Shown here piece by piece: positions 10,429 through 20,155 of a DNA stretch of 64,000 bases. Source of the stretch: Lasioglossum baleicum (Eukaryota > Arthropoda > Insecta > Hymenoptera > Halictidae). Numbering within the stretch: the first letter of the stretch is position 1; each line of letters opens with the position of its first letter. Where the stretch lies: NCBI RefSeq assembly GCF_051020765.1, contig NC_134929.1, positions 744,001 to 808,000 on the forward strand. Reading direction: 5' to 3'. The position numbers and the translations under genes are program-made. The notes beneath the pieces were generated by a model. That model did not search any database, was not told the DNA's origin, and saw nothing but the letters and a program-made list of their open reading frames with translations.

Positions 10429-11803
10429 TGTTACGTCCCGGGTCGGAAATGATCCGACGGAATGAAGCGAACCGGGCGGGAACGTAACCGAGTAATTTAA
10501 TGAGACGATCTTAGATCCACGTGGCGCGTAACGCCACGTCTGATCAGGGACCCGATACCGGTGTTCGTCGTTGTTGAAAAGGCGAAGACGAGGATAAATG
10601 CGAACCGAGACGGACGTCGTCCGTCGTGAACACCGCGTAGAACTAACACGCGTCGCGGTAGTAGTGATGGTTCCCAGTGGTCGAAATGTCACTATGCGGG
10701 TGTGTGCAACCCTTTCGAACGCGCGGGTTTGCTCGATTCGTGGCAGGAGATTTCGATCGAAGGGAATTAGTGTTCTCTCGGTACCGAGCACCCTCTGGGC
10801 TCAGACGTACACGATTGAAACACCAATTTTAGGGTTAGAGGAACGAATATAGGGAGTCTGAGGAATTTGAGGAATAGGTCGGAGTCGACAACCCGATGAA
10901 CCACCACACGCACACACACTTTCGCGATCACTACAACCGGTCACTGGGAACAGCACTTTTAATGATAGCGGTAACTCCAATCGGCGCGATGTGGCATAGA
11001 TAATATGGAAAACCAAGGAAAATGCTAAATGAAGTTGAAAAGAATAGGTTTAGAAGAACAGAGTATAATTGCCAAAAATAGATGTATAACAATAATCTAC
11101 GAGGAAACTCGTACAAAACAAAATAGCACCGAATGATAATTATTAATTGGAATAATAATGCGAGCAAGCTCGTATGAACAAAATAGCTCAGAAATAGCAA
11201 TTATGATTGGAATAATAATGCGAGCAAGCTCGTATGAACAAAATAGCACAAGAATAATAACTGTAAATATGTAATAATAATCTGCGAGCAAGCTCTGATA
11301 ACAATTTGGAATCAAATGGTATATGAATATAGTGAAATAGTATAGAAATGGTAAGGTGCAATACGACCTGAGTATCGTGAGTGATCTGAAATAGAGTCCG
11401 AAAACGCGAGAAAATGATTGAACTGTACTGGATTGAAGACGCAAGAGAACTGGATAGTCAGAATTCCGAAACTGGAAGAGAGTCTGAACTGTGTGAAATT
11501 CGGAACTAGAAGAGAGTCTGAACTAGAAGAGAGCGATTCGCGCGATTTCGTCTTATTTATAATGAGAGCGCGGACCATAGGGATTCGGTGAACTTTGAAG
11601 TCCTTTGTCTAAATCGTACGAGGTACGGCCGAATATGTTATTGCCGAATGTATACTTTTCGCTGTTTAAAAGTTACCCCTTGGGGGCGCGAATTTTTCCG
11701 GCGACAACGTGGCGAAACGCGGATTCTCTGCTGGCGATTTGTTGAGTATGGGGGGGGGGGGTCAGCTGGGGAAGCTCCAAATCCAACGTCGGACGACGTC
11801 ACA
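10429..11803. mobile_element. Solo LTR with TACG target duplication
   Basis: It begins TGTTACGTCCCGGGTC and ends GACGACGTCACA, flanked by TACG at 10425-10428 and 11804-11807. It interrupts the Tc1 transposase between the TVVNNY and YGKSHPKG motifs, so the insertion is clear. A 4-bp duplication fits Gypsy-type LTRs. It is 1375 bp and contains short tandem repeats with a hairpin core at 11090-11300. No internal coding sequence remains. Confidence 0.85.
11090..11300. repeat. Tandem repeat with CGAGCAAGCTCG hairpins
   Basis: Four units of about 60 bp share AATAATNNGCGAGCAAGCTCGTATGAACAAAATAG, more or less diverged. Each contains a small hairpin: ACGAG/CTCGT with a GAAA loop in the first unit, and CGAGC/GCTCG with an AA loop in the others. 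It lies inside the solo LTR. Confidence 0.8.
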
Positions 11804-13144
11804 TACGTCAGTTTGGGAAAAGATTATGGCAAAAGCCACCCCAAAGGAGGAAATCAAAAGCTGAGCAAGAGACAGCATTCATTGTTAATGCGATCTGCAT
11901 CAAAACAATTTAGAAGTGCAGCACAACTTCGTGTTGAACTAGATTTGTCAGTAACTACGAGACGCGTGCAACAAATTTTAAAAAGTTCCAACCGATTACA
12001 CTGGACAAAAATGGTGCAGAAACCAGCACTCAAAGCAGAACATAAACAGGCTCGTCTTGATTTTGCAAAAATACACATGTCCTGGTCCAAAGAATGGGAA
12101 TTTGTTATTTTTTCTGATGAAAAGAAATTCAATTTATAGTAGGGCCAGATGGTTTTAAATATTACTGGCACGATTTAAGGAAAGAAAAAGACATAACAAT
12201 GAGTCGCAACTTTGGTGGTGGTACATTAATGATCTGGGCTGCATTTAGAGCTGACGCCGAGACACCAATCTGTCGCATTACTCCTAAGATGAATTCAGAA
12301 AAATATACAGAATTATTCGACACGATTTTAATACCATTTATTGAAGATATTGGACACGATAGCTTCGTTTATCAACACGATAACGCTGCCATCCATATAT
12401 AAAATTACACGAAGCAGTGGTTAGGTGAAAAAAATATCAGGGTTTTGACATGGCCAGCTCATTCCTCAGATTTAAACCCGATAGAAAATCTTTGTGGGAT
12501 ACTCGAAGGAAAGTTCATGGCAATTGCAAGCAATACAGCAATACTATTAATGAATTATGGAAAGCGGTGAACGAAGCATGGGCATCTATTCAAGAAGACA
12601 CACTTCAAAGTTTGATTTCGTCAATGCCCCATCGTATTTTCGAAGTTATTCGAAGAAATGGCAGTTCTGCTAATTATTATTAATATAGAAATAGAAAAGA
12701 ACTTATTGTTAATTTTGAACCAACTTATTTAAAAAAGATGTGGCTTCATAGAAATTTCGCAGTTTATTTTATATAAAATTATATATTTACGTTTATTTTT
12801 TTACATAGATATTATTTCTATTATTTCAATCGATATACAGGGTGGTCCACGCAACTTGCACACCTATAATAACTTCCAAAGTATGCGTTGCACGAAAAAG
12901 TTTTGTATACAGAAGTTGCATGGTCTGAAGGGGTACATTATGTAGTGTATTTATTTTTTTTACAGATGGACGCGTAAAGGACATGTGAAGGTCAACTTCA
13001 TTTTTTAAAATGGAATGAGGTATTTTTTAATACAATGTATGTTGAAAAGTTAGTAGCTCAAGAGATATTTCAATTTTAATAACTCTAAAACACCATTACT
13101 GTCGTACTAACATAAGACATTACACAAGTAAGTAAACTCGTACA

Positions 13145-13332
13145 ACAAGTAAGTTGAAACTGAAGAGTTGAAATTGACGACTTGAAATTGAAAAATTGAA
13201 GTTGAAATTGAAGATGAAGGGTTGATATTGAAATTGAAGTTGAAATGGAAAAATCGAAGTTGAAAATGAAGTTGAAGAGTTGATATTAAAATTGAAATTG
13301 AAATTGAAAAATTGACATTGCAATTGAAATTG
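13145..13332. repeat. TTGAAR hexamer satellite at a palindrome centre
   Basis: Tandem 6-bp units (TTGAAA, TTGAAG, TTGACG) lie between the mirrored blocks ACACAAGTAAGTAAAC and GTTTACTTACTTGTGT. The related foldback at 55874 has only a few bases at this position. Confidence 0.85.
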
Positions 13333-14010
13333 ACGTTAGCGTTTACTTACTTGTGTAACGTCTTATTGTTAGTATGACAGTAATGATGTTTTAGTTATTT
13401 AAATGGAAATATCTCCTGAACTACTAACTTTTCGACATTCATAGGTTAGTACTTTTGTATAACGAATGTCCAACTGCATCGATTGATGTGTTACGGATAG
13501 AGAATATATTCCGTTCGTTTTCTCACAGGAATCTCTTCCAGATCGTCTCTGGCAGAAAGCGTCCTAGATAACCTTTCATATTATAGTTGAACCCTTTGAT
13601 TTAGGACCGAGCTCTGGCTCCGATTTCATTAGAAGTGACAAAAATGAGAGTCTGGCCCTAAGCTCTAATCTGTAAGCGCGATTAGATTATGTACAGAGTA
13701 TTCCATTCATTGTAGGGGTATATAAACCCTTAGATTCTTACTCTCGTGGGTTAGTACTTCGGTAGACACGTATGGCGTCACGTCGTGCTGCATTTCGGAA
13801 AGTTAACTTCTAGTGAGATCGAGCTAAAATACCTTTCAGATCAAAGTTTAACCATATAAATTCCGCTAGTTCGGTTTACAATCTATTAGGCAGTGTTGAA
13901 GTTGCTTCCGAGTCCCCCGCATTGCCAGTGCGTCAAAACCGAGCATCGTAGTTTAGGTAAATTCCTTCTTTTACATTTTATATCTTTTATTTTCATTCGA
14001 ATCGCGAGTC

Positions 14011-14234
14011 CAGGGTTGCCATATTTTGCGGGAACAGGGAACCCAGCCCCTTACCGCTGCGCCCCTCGCCCAGCTGCGCGGCGGAGCCCGTCTTTGCACT
14101 CTTCCCACTAATGGTGACGTGTGCCGTCGCGTCAGAGTGGGAAAAGTGCAAAGACGGGCTCCACCGCGCAGCTTGGCGAGGAGCGCAGCGGTAAGAGGCT
14201 GGGTTCCCTATTCCCGCAAAATATGGCAACCCTG
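14011..14234. mobile_element. hAT-like MITE (CAGGGTTGCC termini)
   Basis: Left end CAGGGTTGCCATATTTTGCG and right end CGCAAAATATGGCAACCCTG are exact complements, and the arms continue through AGGGAACCCAGCC. Flanks ATCGCGAGTC and ATCGCGACAC share seven bases, an imperfect trace of target duplication. GC-rich and non-coding; the three overlapping ORFs are palindrome artefacts. Confidence 0.75.
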
Positions 14235-14309
14235 ATCGCGACACGTACACACTTGTATTACAGAACTTTATAATTAGAATATATGTATTTGTGTTCTTTG
14301 GTAATTATA

Positions 14310-15599
14310 TTAGGACCTTGAATAAGTTCTCGCTGTTTCTTTTACAAAATAAAAGCTTTATTTAAATTATAAGGAACAAAAACATTTCATTCAAAGTATT
14401 GCCCATCACTAGCGACCACTTTCTCCCATCTTTCTGGTAGTATATGAATTCCGCGTCGGAAAAACGACATGTCTTTTGAGGCTATCCAAGAATCGATCCA
14501 TGTTTTAGCTTCTTCATAAGAATGAAAGCGCTGGTCAGCTAGGCCATGTGCCATCGAACGGAATAGGTGAAAATCAGAAGGGGCTATGTCAGGTGAATAC
14601 GGCGGGTGGGGTAGAACTTCCCATTGAAGCGTTTCCAGGTAGGTTTTCACTGGTTTTGCAACATGAGGCCGAGCGTTGTCATGTAGCAAAATCACTTTGT
14701 CGTGTCTCTGCTCGTATAGCGGCCGTTTTTCTTTTAAGGCTCGACTTAAACGCATCAATTGAAGTCGATAGCGCTCCCCCGTGATAGTCTCATTCGGTTT
14801 GAGCAGCTCATTATAAATTACACCCTGCTGATCCCACCAAATACAGAGAAGAAGCTTCGAACCATGGATATTTGGTTTTGCAGACGATGTTGATGCATGG
14901 CCGGGCTTACCCCACGAATTTCTACGCTTTGGATTATCGTAGTGTATCCACTTTTCATCGCCAGTCACGATGCGGTGCAAAAAACCTTTTCTTTTCTGCC
15001 GTTGAAGCAGTAGTTCACACGTGAGAAAACGCCGTTCGACGTCTCTCGGCTTCAATTCATACGGTACCCAATGTCCTTGCTTCTGGATCATTCCTAAAAC
15101 TTTTAAACGTTTTGAAACAGTTGACTCATCTACTTGTAATGTTTTTCCAAGTTCTGCTAGCGTCTGACATCGGTCTTGATCGAGTAATTCCTCCAACTTT
15201 TCGTCTTCAAATTTTTTCGGTGCGCCAGAACGTTCTTTATCCTCAAGTTCAAAATCATTATTTTTGAAGCGTCGAAACCAGTCTCTGCATGTCGTATCCG
15301 ACAAAGCATTGTCACCATAAGTCTCAACAAGAATTCTATGTGCTTCAGCTGCAGATTTCTTTTGAATAAAGTAGTGCAATAAAATTCCCCGCAAATACAC
15401 TTTATTTGGCACAAAAGTAGACACATTTTCAGAACTAAGAAAAAATTACTTTGTTTACACTAAAGTGAACTACCATACACTGAAATTTAAGGTTAGATAC
15501 ACTACTGCCTTGCATGTGTGTTACCATTCGAAATTTCACGAACGGGGTACTGCTACTGCCATCTTTGAAGAAACAGCGAGAACTTATTCAAGGTCCTAA
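14310..15599 (-). mobile_element. Intact mariner transposon
   Basis: 1290 bp with perfect 32-bp inverted repeats beginning TTAGGACCTTGAATAAGTTC, flanked by TA on both sides, and a full-length transposase ORF on the minus strand. It is inserted in the inverse solo LTR. Perfect ends plus an unbroken ORF make this the youngest-looking DNA transposon in the window. Confidence 0.93.
14387..15424 (-). CDS. mariner transposase (DD34D), full length
   Basis: A 345-residue protein, the usual length for mariner. It cuts the element at its terminal repeats and reinserts it at TA. The N-terminal half (about 1-115) is the paired helix-turn-helix DNA-binding region, including the CRDWFRRFKNNDFELED motif at 46-62. 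The linker reads WVPYELK (about 119-125; family WVPHEL). The catalytic triad is visible: D156 in TGDEKW, D249 in LLHDNARPH and D284 in SPDIAPSD, with 34 residues between the last two, the mariner DD34D signature. The frame has no stops or shifts. The start is the first ATG, 175 bp inside the upstream inverted repeat end. Activity is plausible but unproven. Confidence 0.95.
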   Translation of the reverse strand: MSTFVPNKVYLRGILLHYFIQKKSAAEAHRILVETYGDNALSDTTCRDWFRRFKNNDFELEDKERSGAPKKFEDEKLEELLDQDRCQTLAELGKTLQVDESTVSKRLKVLGMIQKQGHWVPYELKPRDVERRFLTCELLLQRQKRKGFLHRIVTGDEKWIHYDNPKRRNSWGKPGHASTSSAKPNIHGSKLLLCIWWDQQGVIYNELLKPNETITGERYRLQLMRLSRALKEKRPLYEQRHDKVILLHDNARPHVAKPVKTYLETLQWEVLPHPPYSPDIAPSDFHLFRSMAHGLADQRFHSYEEAKTWIDSWIASKDMSFFRRGIHILPERWEKVVASDGQYFE

Positions 15600-15734
15600 T
15601 ATATAGAGCAAATTTATTGAACCTATAATTATTGTCCAAAATCCTGATATAGTAATTGAACATTCTCACACGATACAACCTTACCGCTCGGGTTGTATCA
15701 ATTAGATTATATTAGTTACAAGGCCTACTAACTA

Positions 15735-16450
15735 TCCTAGCGACTCCCTGATTTCGCATCAGGTTCGTTCGCGACTTACCAATTATCCAAATAGAGATTT
15801 TTCCTACCTAGTGGCTCCCCAATTTCAAATTGGGTTCGTCCACAAAAACTATACCATCCCAGCGGCTCCCTGATTTCGCATCAGGTTCGTCCGCATCCTA
15901 ACAGCTCCCTGATTTTGCATCAGGTTCGTCTGTGTTTTTATCCAACCTCCCAGCGGCTCCCCAATTTCGCATTGGGTTCGTCCACGCTGTTCTACAACCT
16001 CCTAGCAGCTCCCCGGTTTCGCATCGGGTTCGTCTGCGCGTCGTTCCTAGTGACTCCCCAATTTCGCATTGGGTTCGTTCACGAAGTTTCACCTTCCTAG
16101 CAGCTCCCTGATTTCGCATCAGGTTCGTCCTCGCTGTCTACATTCCTAGCGGCTTCCCAATTGCGCACAGGGCCCGCTCTAGTGGTTACGACGCCCCGGG
16201 CAAAAAAACAAATTGTCGCCCCTTTTTAGCACTAAGCACCGCGCTGAACAAAATGACCTTTTTTTTTGCAAAATTGTCTGGCAAGGGTAGTCTGAAATTT
16301 TCTATTAATTGAATATTTAAAACATCATTATTTTTGTCACACTTACAGCCAAAGCCAAAATGGCGCCCCTAAATTTTGGCGCCCCGGGCAAATGCCCGGG
16401 TTGTCCCCCCCCCCCTAGAGCGGGCCCTGTTGCGCATTGTGTTCGTCCGC
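15735..16450 (-). repeat. Nine-unit hairpin array, inverse LTR copy
   Basis: Same unit as at 4476-4770, read here as GCTCCC..stem..TTCGC..stem..TTCGTCC. Stem starts are near 15748, 15819, 15868, 15908, 15960, 16014, 16056, 16108 and 16156. Units use either CCTGAT/ATCAGG or CCCAAT/ATTGGG, and one uses CCCGGT/ATCGGG. The ninth unit is split by the MITE at 16168-16429. Seven of nine pair perfectly. Confidence 0.9.
16168..16429. mobile_element. hAT-like MITE with TTGCGCA duplication
   Basis: Ends CAGGGCCCGCTCTAG and CTAGAGCGGGCCCTG are exact complements. TTGCGCA lies on both sides (16161-16167 and 16430-16436), 7 of the 8 bp expected for hAT. Inside is a second inverted block with CGCCCCGGGCAAA. 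It splits the ninth hairpin unit of the LTR. Non-coding. Confidence 0.85.
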
Positions 16451-16865
16451 GTACCTTAACTAACAAATTGATACCATATTCCTGGGTTTATAACCCTTCG
16501 CCGGCCACTCGTGCTACTCGCGGCCCTGGCTCGTAACAGATGTAATAAAAAATACCTCATTCCATTTAAAAAAATGAAGTTGACCTTCATATGTCCTTTA
16601 CTCGCGTCCACCTGTAAAAAAATAAATACACTACACAATGTATCCCCTCAGACCATGCAACTTCTGTATACAAAACTTTTTCGTGCATCGCATACTTTGG
16701 AAGTTATTATAGGTGTGCAAGTTGCGTGGACCACCCTGTATGTACCACCACATATGTGTTTTTAGTACGCCTAAAACGAAATCATACTCAAATTTATCAT
16801 AAGTACAGAATAATTATAAGATGTTACCAAAAAACGTGGTGGCTTTATGGAAATTTCGGGCACTG

Positions 16866-17628
16866 TATAGGACCTGGCAATCTTCATGTATTGCTCGAAG
16901 GCTTGATGCCAGTTGGCTGTTGGTTTCGAAGCTTTGTTCAGTGTTTCCGTTGGCGTAGAACGGTATCGTGTTTGCGCGCGTAGCACAACCCGGAAAGGTC
17001 AGCACCCATATACGCCCCTTACTATTAACGATTCGTATCGTGTTCGCGCGCGTATTTCCATCGATATTCGCCCCAGGATCGTGTGGCTAATACCCCTTAC
17101 GCTAATAACCCGGTTTTGCGGAAGTGGCTGTGCTTCTCACCGTCATGCTGCTACCTACCACTGGCCTAATCATTATGCCATTGTTATGTAAATTTCTCTT
17201 AATGTTGTTTGAAGATTAGGATATACAACTGCACAATCGTATTCAATTCATATAGTAGATTATGAATCTCATTTCAATCAATTTCACAAATTCATGTATA
17301 TGGTGGTAATTTCACTAATTTATGTATACGGTTATGACTTAATAAAATATTCATTAAACTACGACCTGGAATAAATTGTACCTCTTTAACATCAATGCTT
17401 TAATTATTTGTCAGAAGCCCACACTCATATTTTTTCTATAAACTCGGCGGTGGACTGTTAATTTTAGGGCCTCGGACTAACACTGTTTGGGGGCCTAATT
17501 TGTGTATAATTAATTTTTTCTTAAATATTTATCCGGATTTATATGGATCCTGGGCTCCAGCCCATAAACCAAATAAAATTATATTCACGACATATGATGA
17601 TGTGAAACTATAACTACATTGACATATG
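16866..17628. other. Unassigned DNA
   Basis: Outside the Tc1 end. Mixed composition with no motif I can place; short ORFs only. Confidence 0.45.
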
Positions 17629-17815
17629 CAGAGTGTCCCAAGAATGTTGTACTATAAAATGAGTCCTGAAGTCATTTGAAGAATCTTCTTCCTTTACGAA
17701 AATGTTCTCCGCGCCTTTGTTAAAGAATTATTAACAAAAAACACGGTCCAATCAGAGTGAGGCTACAGCGGACATTGGCGTTGGCATTGGCCGAGCATTA
17801 CTCCTAAACACGATT
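17629..17815. mobile_element. Left arm of a CAGGGTG foldback, degraded
   Basis: Starts CAGAGTGTCCCAAGAATG and carries CTCCGCGCCTTTGTTAAAG, ATTATTAACAAAAAACACGG and TCCAATCAGAG, the diagnostic core blocks of the family. The mirrored arm is absent beyond about 17815. Confidence 0.65.
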
Positions 17816-18740
17816 GCTATGACACTTTGTTTCTCTACCTTTATTCACTTGCGAAATTTCCCTTTATTATCCCTTTGCACTACGAATTATTTTTCAATTT
17901 TCTAGCCAACGACTCTCTACTATTTGAAGTGTTTTATTTGAAATTTACTTCAAAGTACAGTTCCTTGACTGCTACTTATTGTAAACAATTTTGTTTACTA
18001 ATTATTAGACGGATCTTAATGCAAAATAATAATTGTCTGAATGTTATTTCTACTCTTAATGATTTTAATAGAGGAGAAATCATGTATTGACATCTTCAAT
18101 TCTTTTAATTTTCCAACCATTTTGAGTTTCATCTACTCAATTTTGCTATAAATAAATGCATAAAGATCCGCAGTCTACTAATTATATTAAATATAGCTCT
18201 CTCAAACAACTCCCTGCTATTTGAAGTGTTTTATTTGAAATTGACTTCAAAGGACATTTCCTCTCCGATTTTGACGATATTTAATTATGATATGCAGCTA
18301 CACATTTTGAACAACTTTTCCCTTTTCACATATAGGGGGGTTGCTTTTAGTTTTCGAGATATTCGCAAAAAACTATTGCTAATACTGTTGTTACGTCCTG
18401 AGGTGGGCGTTTGAAAGATTTGAAGTTAAATTGAAAGATTCGAATTGAAGATAAAACGCAGTTTTGAACCTATCTGCATTCACCGGTTTCAGTTCGGGTA
18501 ATTGAGGATTTTCTTAATAAGTGACCTTGTTTGAGGATTTGGATAGGTGAAATCGAAGTTGGGTAAACTCTTTAAAAATGATTTGGCGTTTTGATTTAAG
18601 TAAAAATGAACAAAGGTATATTTTAAGCACCTAATTTCGAATACATAGAGTTATTGTGATCTTATTCTAAATTGTTAGTATTTACCGTACGCTGATTTCG
18701 CTCGAGGTTCGCTTAATTTGTCGCTCAGACGTTTGTTTGA
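17816..18740. other. Unassigned AT-rich DNA with a MITE end
   Basis: GCATAAAGATCCGCAGTCTA at 18159-18178 matches the terminal repeat of the MITE at 47851-48052. The rest shows no gene. Confidence 0.5.
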
Positions 18741-18751
18741 ATGATCGCTTA

Positions 18752-18754
18752 TGG

Positions 18755-18794
<40 letters not shown>

Positions 18795-18795
18795 A

Positions 18796-18833
<38 letters not shown>

Positions 18834-18856
18834 AATGATGATGATGATGATGATAA
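18752..18856. repeat. GAT trinucleotide microsatellite
   Basis: About 34 GAT units with a few AAT interruptions. A 93-codon frame through it gives poly-Asp followed by about 55 ordinary residues, and the antisense frames give poly-His and poly-Ile. I have no support for translation. Confidence 0.95.
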
Positions 18857-19557
18857 TCCAGCTGGTGTTGAAGATGATAATAATACTGATGCAGAAATCT
18901 TTGAAATATTGACTGACTTTGACGATCGACGTAATGATTTCGGACAACTTTTGAACAGTGACCGAATAAATTCGAATATAGACTGGGTTGGATTTCATGA
19001 AGAGCCATCCCTAAATTTATAGATTCGCCAATCCTTTGTTCTGAGCCTAATCTCCGTGGAGTGAGTGTATCCTCAAGCATTCTTTGAAATCAGTTTTCCT
19101 ATGAACTATCACCTCTTGACCGGATGAAGAGCCTTTATACAGCCTGCCAGTTAATTAGTTACCAGCTTACTATTTATCAATCTTTGTTCATTTCAAAGTA
19201 TCGGTCTTCACATTCTTCAGCGATGAACAGTTTTCAACGGATTCGCAATTTATATTTCAAATCATCGGTGTATATTTAATAAAATACATTTCGCTGCGTC
19301 CTTAATTTATTCAATGATATTCCAAATGTAAGTTGAGTTTAAGTTTAAAATAAATCACATGAGTTAACAATTCCATATAATCAGCTGCGAAATATATCTT
19401 ACAGATTTTCCTTAATTCTATTGGTTCTGCCGCTCGCAATATGATATAATATACGACAGATCAATATTAATTATCAACAATAGCATTTAATATTTAATTT
19501 CTCATACAACATTATTAGAGTAAGTATAAGTATATAAAAAGAAATTCAGAAAATATA
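18857..19557. other. Unassigned AT-rich DNA
   Basis: Nothing recognised. The poly-Asp frame ends at 19022. Confidence 0.45.
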
Positions 19558-20155
19558 CAGGGTGTCCCAGTTTTTTTCCGGCCAAACTTTGCCAGCGTGT
19601 TCTACACGAAAAAGTAAGAAAAAAATGTTATATGAACATGCGCTCTTAAATGTTTTATTAACGAGTTAACATTTCAAAATGACGTCCATTATTACGAATA
19701 CAGGATTGGCATCTAAGAAATATTGACCCTATCGTATTACTGATTTCTTCTCCGCTGATATTCCCTTACAGCAGCTCGGGCACTTTCATTACAAAAACCA
19801 TAAATAAAATGCATATCAGCGTATTCACGATTGGAAAATTCTCGCGGTATCTCGATATGAAGTCGTACAGCGTACTAAACATTATTAGCTCAGCAGAAAT
19901 CAATGTCGATATCAACTATATACTTCAGCAAGTAAACATAAGAGTTTATGTAAACACAAATAGAGATATTCATAATACATTCGTACGCTGTGTCGACGAA
20001 ATGTGTGTGTGTGCCAGTTCATTATCATTTTGTATTATTAGTTATAACTCCTTAATAAAACATTTAAGAGAATATGTTCATATAACATTTTTTTTCTTAC
20101 TTTTGCGTGTAGAACACGCTGGCATAGTTTGGCCGGAAAAAACTGGGACACCCTG
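19558..20155 (-). mobile_element. TA-flanked element keeping a transposase scrap
   Basis: Ends CAGGGTGTCCCAGTTTTTTT and its near complement (AAAACTGGGACACCCTG), flanked by TA. The inverted repeats run about 130 bp inward (CCGGCCAAACTTTGCCAGCG; TTAAATGTTTTATTAACGAG). Unlike the other foldbacks the centre is not palindromic and retains part of a transposase on the minus strand, so this is an internally deleted transposon. Confidence 0.85.
19737..19844 (-). pseudogene. N-terminal HTH (DUF4817-like) transposase fragment
   Basis: The minus strand encodes about 35 residues including EYADMHFIYGFCNESARAAV followed by REYQRRR, then a stop and frame loss. This matches the N-terminal helix-turn-helix block (DUF4817 type) common on transposases in ant and other insect genomes, as I remember the family. 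The catalytic domain is absent. It links this CAGGGTG terminus to a coding parent. Confidence 0.7.

Larger units (their letters stand above)
10303..12683 (+). pseudogene. Tc1-type transposase, disrupted
   Basis: This would have encoded a cut-and-paste transposase (N-terminal paired-type HTH, C-terminal DDE). An N-terminal piece (MPRGQLLTSEK, then after a frameshift IAKKLIRSRTVVNNY) occupies 10303-10428. A solo LTR interrupts it, and it resumes at 11808 (YGKSHPKGGNQKLSKR). The first catalytic Asp is in FSDEKKF (about 12114), the second in QHDNAAIH (about 12376), and the Glu in the out-of-frame NPIENLWG (about 12477). In-frame stops follow 12137 and 12400, and at least two frameshifts are present. 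It cannot make an active enzyme. Confidence 0.85.
13490..16539 (-). mobile_element. Probable solo LTR (TGTTACGAGCC family), inverse copy
   Basis: On the minus strand it starts TGTTACGAGCCAGGG and ends CCGTAACA. GATG lies immediately outside each end (13486-13489 and 16540-16543), and the flanking foldback sequence continues across the insertion. After removing three later insertions it would be about 1.27 kb, slightly longer than the copy at 4388-5452 because it has more hairpin units. It contains a mariner and two hAT-type MITEs. Confidence 0.8.
12838..16738. mobile_element. CAGGGTGGTCC foldback inside the Tc1
   Basis: Left end CAGGGTGGTCCACGCAACTT (12838) and right end GTTGCGTGGACCACCCTG (16738), both flanked by TA. 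Arms of about 200 bp match through the GTATGCGTTGCACGAAAAAG and GGTCAACTTCATTTTTTAAA blocks. The palindrome centre holds a GAAATT-like satellite. The right arm is split at 13490-16539 by an LTR. A relative with the same centre is at 55874-56551. Confidence 0.85.
9768..16865 (+). mobile_element. Tc1-like transposon inflated by nested insertions
   Basis: Outer inverted ends begin CAGTGCCCGAAATTTCCATA at 9768 and end with the exact complement at 16865 (30 bp or more matched), each flanked by TA. A second, diverged copy of the end motif lies inside each arm (about 10128-10152 and 12741-12766), giving the IR/DR arrangement known for Tc1 elements. Between the ends are a broken DD34E-type transposase, a small MITE, a 1375-bp solo LTR and a 3.9-kb foldback that carries further insertions. 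Without the insertions the Tc1 would be roughly 1.7 kb. Confidence 0.8.

Noticed and set aside
10396..11578. Several overlapping ORFs of 70-131 codons
   Set aside because: All lie inside the solo LTR, overlap on both strands and cross tandem repeats; none shows a domain.
15740..16140. Pol III B-box or tRNA-derived repeats (CAGGTTCGTCC)
   Set aside because: GGTTCG is followed by TCC without the full GGTTCGANTCC spacing, no A box lies at a proper distance and no cloverleaf forms.
18741..19022. Acidic protein with poly-Asp start
   Set aside because: The Asp run is the GAT microsatellite; the remaining 55 residues match no family I know and antisense frames are equally open.
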